From assembly GCA_034433615.1 (NCBI GenBank), contig DAOUAJ010000252.1, positions 1-5,047 on the forward strand: DNA of 5,047 bases. The letters run 5' to 3'. Numbering within the stretch: the first letter of the stretch is position 1; every line of letters starts with the position of its first letter. This DNA comes from DAOUAJ01 sp034433615. GTDB lineage: Bacteria; Chloroflexota; Anaerolineae; DUEN01. Below the pieces are notes generated by a model, which made no database searches, had not been told where the DNA came from, and worked only from the letters and a program-made list of their open reading frames with translations. Of the stretch, positions 1 through 5,047 are shown one piece after another. A program made the translations under genes and the position numbers.

Positions 1-96
1 TTCCGCATTGAACCGCGCGCCGTACGCCGCCGCCCAGCGGTCTATCCCGCTTTGAAAGGTTCTCGGGCTGATGCCCGCCAAAGCCTGCTTGATCAG
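1..96 (-). other. Possible truncated coding remnant at left edge, unidentified
   Basis: On the minus strand one frame stays open from about position 96 to the window edge, giving about 32 residues that look protein-like, including the stretch SGIDRWAAAYGARFNAE. An in-frame TAA lies directly before it, and no ATG with a ribosome binding site is present, so it would have to start at CTG or an internal TTG, or be a broken gene. The plus strand also has an open frame from position 1 to a TAG at 118-120 (39 residues, ending in LREPIKC), so strand and frame are not secure. I do not recognise a family. A decayed gene fragment or chance open frame in GC-rich DNA are both possible. Confidence 0.15.
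64..77. repeat. Short GC-rich hairpin, 5-bp stem, TGAT loop
   Basis: CGGGC at 64-68 pairs with GCCCG at 73-77 around a TGAT loop. It resembles the two hairpins at 128-161 in stem composition and four-base loop, so it may belong to the same repeat family. It overlaps the possible coding remnant at the left edge. No T-run follows on either strand. Confidence 0.4.
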
Positions 97-127
97 TTAC
101 GGGAGCCCATCAAATGTTAGTGACATT

Positions 128-161
128 GGGCTTCAGCCCGCAGCGGCGAGCTGAAGCTCGC
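128..161. repeat. Paired GC-rich hairpins downstream of the operon
   Basis: Two adjacent hairpins lie just past the last gene: GGGC-TTCA-GCCC at 128-139 and GCGAGC-TGAA-GCTCGC at 146-161. The two units are also inverted copies of each other: 128-141 matches the reverse complement of 146-159 at 12 of 14 positions, so a single larger stem with the loop AGCG is possible. The operon transcript would meet them 11 bases after the aminopeptidase stop codon. No run of T follows on either strand, so this is not a standard intrinsic terminator. It may protect the 3' end, slow the polymerase, or simply be a dispersed intergenic repeat. The motif recalls repeats scattered in Chloroflexota genomes, but that is recollection, not a search result. 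Confidence 0.6.
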
Positions 162-172
162 GCCACCAAGGA

Positions 173-1240
173 TCACAACAGGACCTTACCGTCCTTGAAG
201 ATGAGCTGGCCGTCCAGGTAGATCTCCCCCTCTTTCCGCATGTCCTTCACGATGTCCCAATGGACGGCTGACCGGTTCGTGCCGCCGACCTGGGGATAGG
301 CCCGTCCCAGAGCAATGTGGATCGTGCCCCCCATCTTTTCGTCGAGCAAGATGTCCTTACAAAAGTGGGTGATGGCCGGGTTGGTGCCGATGGCGAACTC
401 GCCGACGCGGCTGGCACCGGCGTCGGTGTGGAGCACAGCGTAAAGGAAATCCTGGTTCGTGGCTGCCCGGGCTTCGACCAGCCTGCCCTGCTCCCAGCAC
501 AGGGTGATGTCGTACATCAGCCGGCCGCCCAGCACGCCGGGGAAGTCGAAATGAATGTACCCGTGCACCGTGCTCTCCACAGGAGCTGTGGCGATCTCCC
601 CATCGGGCATGTTCATGTGGCCGTCGGCGACCTCCCACGTACGCCCCTCGACGGAGAAGCTCAGGTCCGTGCCCCTTCCCACCACGCGCACCTGCCGGCC
701 CCGGTTGAGGGCCTCTACCCAACGGCGCCACTCCTGGCTGACTGCCGGCCAGTCCAGGAAGCACGCCTCGAAGAACATATCTGTGATTGTCTCCTCATCC
801 ACGCCGGCCTGACAGGCCAGCGCCGCATTGGGCACGCGCACCAGGCACCAGCGGGTCTTCTCCCAACGCAGCGCGGAGATCTGGCCCATGGCCCTGCGCA
901 GCAGGGAGAGCTTCTTGGCCGGGACATCCCAGAAGACGTCCAGGTTGTGGGCGCCGCGCAGCCCGAAATAGACATCAGCCCACTCCATGCCGTAGGCTTC
1001 GATCTCAGGCACCCAGCCGATCTGCTCCGGAGTGCCGTACTGCAACACCAGGCGATTGAGCTCCTCGGACAGGAACTGCACCTGCGGGAAGGCGCCAGCC
1101 TGGATGCACGCCCGATACACGGCACGCATTAGGGGATACGTCTCCAGCTCGACAAAGGCGATCATGACACGCTCGCCCGGTTGGACCGCCGCGGAGTATT
1201 GAACCAGCAGATCACCAAGCTGGCCCCATCGTTTGTCCAT
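173..1240 (-). CDS. M29-family (thermophilic) aminopeptidase-like protein
   Basis: Predicted cytoplasmic metallo-aminopeptidase of the AmpS/PepS/AmpT type, which removes N-terminal residues from short peptides using two metal ions. Numbered from ATG 1246, the family's metal-site motifs are all present in order: MPDGEIATAPVES with Glu217, VGEFAIGTNP with Glu283, DEKMGGTIHIALG with His310, a Tyr at 317, and SAVHWDIVKDM with His329 and Asp331. There is no signal peptide or membrane segment. The first roughly 200 residues form the less conserved N-terminal domain. The preferred start is ATG 1240 (355 residues), because GGAG at 1248-1251 lies 7 bases before it; ATG 1246 would leave only one base. 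The length is slightly below the usual 370-410. It is last in the operon, 27 bases after permease 2, and is markedly GC-richer than the transporter genes. The same fold includes NicX-type dihydroxypyridine dioxygenases, so the reaction may not be peptide cleavage. The family call is secure; the substrate is unknown. Confidence 0.9.
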   Translation of the reverse strand: MDKRWGQLGDLLVQYSAAVQPGERVMIAFVELETYPLMRAVYRACIQAGAFPQVQFLSEELNRLVLQYGTPEQIGWVPEIEAYGMEWADVYFGLRGAHNLDVFWDVPAKKLSLLRRAMGQISALRWEKTRWCLVRVPNAALACQAGVDEETITDMFFEACFLDWPAVSQEWRRWVEALNRGRQVRVVGRGTDLSFSVEGRTWEVADGHMNMPDGEIATAPVESTVHGYIHFDFPGVLGGRLMYDITLCWEQGRLVEARAATNQDFLYAVLHTDAGASRVGEFAIGTNPAITHFCKDILLDEKMGGTIHIALGRAYPQVGGTNRSAVHWDIVKDMRKEGEIYLDGQLIFKDGKVLL

Positions 1241-1247
1241 GAACATA

Positions 1248-1251
1248 CTCC
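1248..1251 (-). promoter_or_regulatory. Ribosome binding site that selects the aminopeptidase start
   Basis: GGAG on the minus strand lies 7 bases upstream of ATG 1240 but only 1 base upstream of ATG 1246. The spacing favours the downstream ATG as the true start, which removes two residues from the longest reading. Confidence 0.7.
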
Positions 1252-1267
1252 GCCGTGCGATGCATGC

Positions 1268-2320
1268 TCATTCTCGAGCTCTCTGCCCGCGAACGAAATA
1301 GTTGGCAATGAAAATGAGGATCAATAAGACACCCCACGCAAAATCTTTGAAAAAGGAGCTCCCACGCACGCCGGCGAGGATCATGTGGAAGCCGGTGGAA
1401 AGGATCTGCAGGATGATAACGGCAATGAAGACATCCAATACCTTACCAAACCCGGGGATGATGTTCGCCAATACTGAAATCAGGATGGCCAGCAACACAT
1501 AAGTGGTTGTGCCATATTCATAAGCGGCAGACATGGTACGGCCCATGACCAAGATACCTGTGACAGCGGATAAAATGCCGCTATACATGTAAACCTTCAG
1601 GAGGACGGAGCGATTGTTGATCCCCGAGAAATCTGAGGCTGTGGGGTTAGAGCCCAGCATTCGCGCCTTGAATCCAAACGGCGTGCGATAAAGAAGGATG
1701 TTGGTAAGAATGGTCAGGGCGACGAAGATGATAAAGGGGATCGGAATTCCCCCTAAGGTTTGGGCCCCAATTGTGGAAAGCTGTTTGGGGAAGCCTGTCA
1801 CAGTAGTGCCGCCCGTCAGGCCCACGGAAATGCCGGTATAAAGGGTCATGGTGGCCAGCGTGGCGAGAATAGGTGGAACGCCCACATAGCCGATCAAAAA
1901 GCCGTTGAAGGTGCCACAGATCCATCCGACCAGCATGGCAATGAACAGGGCGACCGCGAGGTAGAGCATGATTTGAGCTTCCGCAGCATCGGTGGGGATG
2001 AGCTTTCCCATGAAAAGGCCGGCCAATACAGCCGCCAGGTTCGAAGTAGCATTCACAGAAAGGTCAATGCCCCCTGTCAAAATGGTAATCATCATCGCCA
2101 GGGAAAGGACACCCAACTCGGGGAGTTGAAAGCCCATGGAAGTGATGCTCCGTACTGTCAGGAACCTCTCTTCGGTCACGGCGAAGAAAACGAACAGCAC
2201 CACCAGCACCCCAAATAGTTGAAGGGTATCGCTGTTGGCACGCATCCTGCTGAACACGCTGGCCAGCACCTTTCTCGAAGCGGAATTTGTCCGCTTACCG
2301 CTCACATCCCTGGTCATCAT
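1268..2320 (-). CDS. Simple-sugar-type ABC importer permease 2 (RbsC/YjfF-like)
   Basis: Inner-membrane permease of the BPD_transp_2 (ribose/AI-2/rhamnose/galactofuranose) class, forming a channel with permease 1 and powered by the fused ATPase. Numbered from ATG 2320 (350 residues), it has a charged cytoplasmic start, about eight to ten hydrophobic spans from residue 33 on, the family hallmark GGIDLSVNA at 83-91, NGFLIGYVGVPPILATLAT around 139-157, GSNPTASDFSGIN at 223-235, and a basic C-terminus. The glycine-rich segment near residues 281-296 reads ISVLANIIPGFGKVLD and lacks the double-glycine pattern kept in permease 1 (GGASITGGRG). The start is chosen for AGGAG with 7-base spacing. An alternative start at 2353 shares one base with the permease 1 stop (TGATG) and would suit translational coupling, adding 11 residues; reading back to 2458 would overlap permease 1 by 106 bases and is unlikely. 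The substrate cannot be read from the sequence. Confidence 0.92.
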   Translation of the reverse strand: MMTRDVSGKRTNSASRKVLASVFSRMRANSDTLQLFGVLVVLFVFFAVTEERFLTVRSITSMGFQLPELGVLSLAMMITILTGGIDLSVNATSNLAAVLAGLFMGKLIPTDAAEAQIMLYLAVALFIAMLVGWICGTFNGFLIGYVGVPPILATLATMTLYTGISVGLTGGTTVTGFPKQLSTIGAQTLGGIPIPFIIFVALTILTNILLYRTPFGFKARMLGSNPTASDFSGINNRSVLLKVYMYSGILSAVTGILVMGRTMSAAYEYGTTTYVLLAILISVLANIIPGFGKVLDVFIAVIILQILSTGFHMILAGVRGSSFFKDFAWGVLLILIFIANYFVRGQRARE

Positions 2321-2327
2321 GTTTGCG

Positions 2328-2332
2328 CTCCT
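2328..2332 (-). promoter_or_regulatory. Ribosome binding site that selects the permease 2 start
   Basis: AGGAG on the minus strand, 7 bases before ATG 2320 (a second ATG follows directly at 2317). It is the only strong site near the possible starts. The competing start at 2353 has no clear site of its own and would rely on coupling to the permease 1 stop. Confidence 0.7.
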
Positions 2333-2352
2333 GTCCAACGCCCTCACACCCA

Positions 2353-3357
2353 TCAGGCCACTTCGGTCGTATGCCCAATCCGTCGGGCACGCCGTTCTCG
2401 GATCGCTGGGATAGAGGTGAACACAATTAAGATAATGCCCACCATTAAGCGCTGCCATTGTACGGGAATGCCAGTGAGGATCAGGGCCCGGTTGATCACC
2501 TGGATCAAGAGGACGCCCAATGCTGTGCCGATCACCGAGCCGCGCCCCCCTGTGATAGAAGCACCGCCCAGGATAATGGCTGCCAGTACGTCCAGCGGCT
2601 GTCCAATAAAGACAACAGGATTAAAGTAGCGGCTCAAGAACGCCTGGGTGACTCCAGCCACCGCAGAAAGTACGCCCATGATGGCGAAGGTGACCAGAGT
2701 GATTAGTCTGGTGTTGAAACCGGAGCGGATGGCCACTTCGCGGTTGCCACCCATGGCATATATACCCCGGCCGATGGTAGTGTACTTCAACATCCACCAG
2801 ATAAACAGCCCAATCAGCACCACGTAGATGATAGACATGTGCAAGCCAGTCTCGCCAACAAAGCGATCGCGAGCGGTGATGATAAATCGCGCATAATATC
2901 CGACGACCCCTTGGGGCAGATCGAAGTTGGCGGTAGCTCCAACAAAAAAGAGGTTAAACCCATACCACATGGTGAAGGCTGCCAATGATACGTTAAAGAC
3001 AGGGAGATTGAATCGGGTAACCAGGAACCCGTTCAACAAGCCGGCGAGCATCCCCATCGGGCAGGCAATGAGGTAGTACAACAGGGGGCCACCCTCGTAA
3101 CCCAGTTTGAGCAGGAGCATGTGGGTGGAAAAGGAGGTCACGGCGGCGATGGCCACAAAGGAGATGTCAATCCCGCCAGAGATGATGATGGGCAACACGC
3201 CAAAGGCCATGATGAAATAGACGATGGCGGCGCGCAGCGTGTCGAAAACTGTCGAGATGGAGAAAAAAGCCGGGTTAATCAAGCCTACGATCAGAGACAG
3301 GCCCACCAGGATGATGAAAACGACAAACTCTCGGGTTTTTACGATCTTGCTTGGCAT
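2353..3357 (-). CDS. Simple-sugar-type ABC importer permease 1 (RbsC/YtfT-like)
   Basis: Inner-membrane permease of the ribose-type importer class, 334 residues, a normal length for the family. The protein begins with a short basic cytoplasmic segment (MPSKIVKTRE) and has about eight to ten hydrophobic spans. Diagnostic motifs are GGIDISF at 61-67, NGFLVTRFNLPVFNVSLAA at 109-127, GGNREVAIRSGFNT at 203-216, and the conserved glycine-rich ILGGASITGGRGSVIGTALG at 262-281. The C-terminus is strongly basic (ERRARR) and therefore cytoplasmic. The start is supported by AAGAAGGA 6 bases upstream. It lies 15 bases after the ATPase stop. Permease 2 starts either at its stop codon (TGATG) or 32 bases later. 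It is a divergent paralogue of permease 2, so the channel is expected to be a heterodimer, as in LsrCD or YtfT-YjfF; substrate not determined. Confidence 0.94.
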   Translation of the reverse strand: MPSKIVKTREFVVFIILVGLSLIVGLINPAFFSISTVFDTLRAAIVYFIMAFGVLPIIISGGIDISFVAIAAVTSFSTHMLLLKLGYEGGPLLYYLIACPMGMLAGLLNGFLVTRFNLPVFNVSLAAFTMWYGFNLFFVGATANFDLPQGVVGYYARFIITARDRFVGETGLHMSIIYVVLIGLFIWWMLKYTTIGRGIYAMGGNREVAIRSGFNTRLITLVTFAIMGVLSAVAGVTQAFLSRYFNPVVFIGQPLDVLAAIILGGASITGGRGSVIGTALGVLLIQVINRALILTGIPVQWQRLMVGIILIVFTSIPAIRERRARRIGHTTEVA

Positions 3358-3363
3358 TCGGCG

Positions 3364-3371
3364 TCCTTCTT
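3364..3371 (-). promoter_or_regulatory. Strong ribosome binding site of permease 1
   Basis: AAGAAGGA on the minus strand, 6 bases before ATG 3357. It fills most of the 15-base gap after the ATPase stop codon at 3373-3375. Confidence 0.75.
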
Positions 3372-3372
3372 G

Positions 3373-4887
3373 TTATCTCGAGTTTGCTGTGGCAGAAGCG
3401 ACTAACTCGGCGTTTAATGTCTGTTCGGTGATCTCCTCATGTTTGAATTCTTTGACAATCCTGCCGGCACGCATTAGCAGGATGCGATGACAGGTCTGTA
3501 TCAGCTCGGGGATATCATCAGAGATCAACAAAATGCCCACGCCCTGTTGGGCCAAGTTGCGGATAAGATCGTGAATTTCCGCTTTCGAACCAACATCTAC
3601 ACCCACCGTCGGGCCGTTCAAGATCAGTATTTTAGGGCCTCGCGCTATCCATTTAGCCAGCACCGCACGCTGCTGATTGCCACCGGAGAGGCTCTTCGCC
3701 GGCAACTCCCTTGAGGGTGTTTTCACCTCTAGTTGTTTGATCCAACGATCGGCCTCCTCGGCCTTTGCCTTGGAGTTGAGCAAACGCAGCTTGGTCATTA
3801 ACTTATCAACCAGAGTGACCACAATGTTGTCACCAATTGATTGATCGAGGAATAATCCCTCACGAACGCGGTCCTCCGGCACATAGCCGATCCCATGGCG
3901 CACCGCATCGGCGATGCTGCGGATTTTCACCTCTTTCCCCTCGATGAAAATCCTCCCTGAGTCTGCGGGCAGGACCCCAAACAGCGACAGGGCCAATTCT
4001 GTCCGACCCGAGCCCAGTAGGCCTGTAATGCCCAGCACCTCATTGGGTTTGAGCTCAAAGGAGATATCGAAAAAGCCGTGAGCGAGGGTGAGGTTCTCCA
4101 CGCGTAAGAGGAGCGGGGCGGCCTCTTCTACCTTGCTGAGGGAAATCACACCGGTTTCGAGTTTCCGCCCCGTCATGTAAAATGCCATGGTTTGTATATC
4201 CAGCCCCCTGGCATCCTGGTCCAAAACCTTCTTGCCATTGCGAAATATGATAGTACGGTCTGCGATTTCCACCACCTCGTTCAATTTGTGGCTGACAAAG
4301 AGGATAGACAGCCCTCGCTCTTTCAGCTCATGAATTACCTTAAAAAGGGCCTGGATCTCCCTCTGGGTCAGGGCGGTGGTGGGCTCATCCATGATGATGA
4401 TGCGGGCATTCGCCAGTAAGGCTTTGACGATAGCGGTCAATTGGCGATCCGCCATGGGAAGGGTTTCCACGACCGCGTCCAGGGGAAGGGAGACGTTGAT
4501 CTTCGCCAATCCCGCTTTGGCGATTTGGTGGATTTCTTTCCAGTGGACCAACTGCTTACTGCTGGCAAGCTGTTCGTTGATGGCGATATTTTCGGCTATG
4601 GTGAGGTTGGGGAAGAGGGAAAAGTCCTGATAAATGACTTGAATCCCTTCATGGATGGCCTCAATGGGCGTCAGCCGTTTGTAATAATGGCCATTAATAT
4701 AGAGATCGCCCTCATCAGGGGTATACACACCAGAGATGATCTTGATCATCGTCGATTTGCCGGAGCCATTTTCCCCCACCAGGCAACACGTTTCACCCTT
4801 GTGGATCGACAGGCTCACGTCATCAAGGGCGATAACTCCGCCGAATCGCTTGCTGATATGTTCTACACGCAGGATCTCTTCCGCCAT
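3373..4887 (-). CDS. Sugar-type ABC importer ATPase, two fused nucleotide-binding domains (RbsA-like)
   Basis: Cytoplasmic ATPase of the ribose-type importers; from ATG 4887 it is 504 residues, close to RbsA length. Domain 1 has Walker A GENGSGKST (38-46), Q-loop Gln87, a degenerate signature LPMADRQ (143-149), Walker B IIIMDEPT with Asp167 and Glu168, and switch His200. Domain 2 has the Arg-type Walker A GLLGSGRT (289-296) and VPEDR (336-340) usual in this subfamily, an intact signature LSGGNQQ (400-406), but Walker B reads LILNGPTVGVDVG, with Asn424 and Gly425 where Asp and Glu are expected, and SDD at 456-458 in place of the switch His. Only the composite site built from Walker A1/B1 and signature 2 therefore looks catalytic. 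The start at MAEEILRVEH matches the usual N-terminus and has a weak site, AAGAAAG, 6 bases upstream. A longer reading from 4980 would translate through the intergenic inverted repeat and is rejected. The gene lies between the binding protein tail and permease 1. Confidence 0.95.
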   Translation of the reverse strand: MAEEILRVEHISKRFGGVIALDDVSLSIHKGETCCLVGENGSGKSTMIKIISGVYTPDEGDLYINGHYYKRLTPIEAIHEGIQVIYQDFSLFPNLTIAENIAINEQLASSKQLVHWKEIHQIAKAGLAKINVSLPLDAVVETLPMADRQLTAIVKALLANARIIIMDEPTTALTQREIQALFKVIHELKERGLSILFVSHKLNEVVEIADRTIIFRNGKKVLDQDARGLDIQTMAFYMTGRKLETGVISLSKVEEAAPLLLRVENLTLAHGFFDISFELKPNEVLGITGLLGSGRTELALSLFGVLPADSGRIFIEGKEVKIRSIADAVRHGIGYVPEDRVREGLFLDQSIGDNIVVTLVDKLMTKLRLLNSKAKAEEADRWIKQLEVKTPSRELPAKSLSGGNQQRAVLAKWIARGPKILILNGPTVGVDVGSKAEIHDLIRNLAQQGVGILLISDDIPELIQTCHRILLMRAGRIVKEFKHEEITEQTLNAELVASATANSR

Positions 4888-4923
4888 ATGGGTCTTTCTT
4901 GGACTATCGCGAGGCTTTAATTT

Positions 4924-4972
4924 ACCCCCATATATGGTGGTAAGATAAACAATAACCACCATATATGGGGGT
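4924..4972. promoter_or_regulatory. Perfect 18-bp inverted repeat between binding protein and ATPase genes
   Basis: The arms at 4924-4941 (ACCCCCATATATGGTGGT) and 4955-4972 are perfect reverse complements around a 13-base AT-rich spacer. Each arm also contains the 10-bp palindrome CCATATATGG (4928-4937 and 4959-4968), whose centres are 31 bp apart, about three helical turns. As RNA, the operon transcript would form a stable hairpin about 42 bases after the binding-protein stop and 36 bases before the ATPase start. There is no T-run after it on either strand, so it is not a standard terminator. A known role for such hairpins is protecting the 3' end of the abundant binding-protein mRNA (as between malE and malF), giving more binding protein than transporter. 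A pair of operator sites for a dimeric regulator is the main alternative. The repeat is certain; its role is inferred. Confidence 0.7.
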
Positions 4973-5014
4973 TCTATCAACGGAACACTGGTTTACGCAA
5001 TGGATGGGAGTGGA

Positions 5015-5047
5015 TTAGAACGGATACTGATCCATGTTCTTGGCGTC
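5015..5047 (-). CDS. C-terminal end of probable sugar-type periplasmic substrate-binding protein (partial)
   Basis: Ten codons read from the right edge, DAKNMDQYPF, followed by TAA at 5017-5015. Binding proteins of ribose/AI-2-type importers often end in a short segment of the pattern (T/D)xxNxDxYxF, which this fits. The position directly upstream of the ATPase gene on the same strand is where this protein is encoded in YtfQRT-YjfF-like operons. The rest of the gene lies outside the window, so ligand class and signal peptide cannot be seen. The call rests mainly on context; the peptide alone is too short to be conclusive. Confidence 0.6.
   Translation of the reverse strand, partial: DAKNMDQYPF

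Noticed and set aside
113..127. AATGT / ACATT 5-bp inverted repeat next to the left-end hairpins
   Set aside because: The stem is too short and AT-rich to mean anything on its own.
317..1132. Long plus-strand open frame of 271 codons opposite the aminopeptidase gene
   Set aside because: It lies fully antisense to a gene with all the M29 motifs, has low-complexity His/Pro/Arg-rich composition, and is explained by the high GC of that gene.
2321..2458. N-terminal extension of permease 2 from ATG 2458
   Set aside because: It would overlap permease 1 by 106 bases and adds residues with no membrane-protein character; a strong AGGAG site supports ATG 2320, with ATG 2353 as a fallback.
4387..4402. 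ATG trinucleotide run
   Set aside because: It encodes the Ile-Ile-Met-Asp strand of Walker B1 in the ATPase, so it reflects protein sequence and not a separate repeat.
4924..4972. Intrinsic terminator at the inverted repeat
   Set aside because: No run of T follows the stem on either strand, and the operon continues immediately downstream.
4924..4972. Ends of a miniature transposable element
   Set aside because: The spacer is only 13 bases and no flanking target duplication is evident, so a local hairpin or operator is simpler; a genome-wide copy count would settle it.
4888..4980. N-terminal extension of the ATPase from ATG 4980
   Set aside because: The extra 31 codons translate both arms of the inverted repeat and have no family similarity; ATG 4887 gives the usual MAEEILRVEH-type start.

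Overview
The window holds one minus-strand operon, read from right to left. It encodes an ABC importer of the ribose / simple-sugar class followed by a metallo-aminopeptidase-like protein. The gene order is: the last 10 codons of a probable substrate-binding protein (right edge), a two-domain ATPase, permease 1, permease 2, and an M29-family aminopeptidase-like gene. Gaps inside the operon are short (15, 32 and 27 bases between the preferred starts and the preceding stops), and three of the four complete genes have clear Shine-Dalgarno sites. The exception is the 127-base gap between the binding protein and the ATPase, which holds a perfect 18-bp inverted repeat. No promoter for the operon is visible; it probably lies upstream of the binding-protein gene, beyond the right edge.

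Organism: nothing here is decisive. The gene order (binding protein, fused ATPase, two different permeases) is that of YtfQRT-YjfF-like importers. The short GC-rich hairpins with TTCA/TGAA/TGAT loops at the left end recall dispersed intergenic repeats I associate with Chloroflexota (Anaerolineae and relatives). That assignment is from memory and is tentative.

Layout: 1-172 is non-coding or degenerate sequence with three related hairpins and a possible gene remnant. 173-1240 is the aminopeptidase-like gene, visibly richer in GC than the transporter. 1268-2320 is permease 2, 2353-3357 permease 1 and 3373-4887 the ATPase. 4888-5014 is the intergenic inverted repeat. 5015-5047 is the binding-protein tail.

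How the parts work together: the binding protein would capture a small, probably sugar-like ligand outside the membrane. The two permeases form a heterodimeric channel, and the fused ATPase drives uptake. In the ATPase, one of the two composite nucleotide sites looks intact and the other looks degenerate. The M29-like enzyme would act in the cytoplasm, possibly on the imported compound, which would suggest a ligand with an amide or peptide part. The sequence does not identify the substrate.

I saw no RNA genes, CRISPR array, insertion sequence or clearly novel system. The points most worth checking are the intergenic inverted repeat, the damaged second Walker B motif and the pairing of an M29 enzyme with a sugar-type importer.
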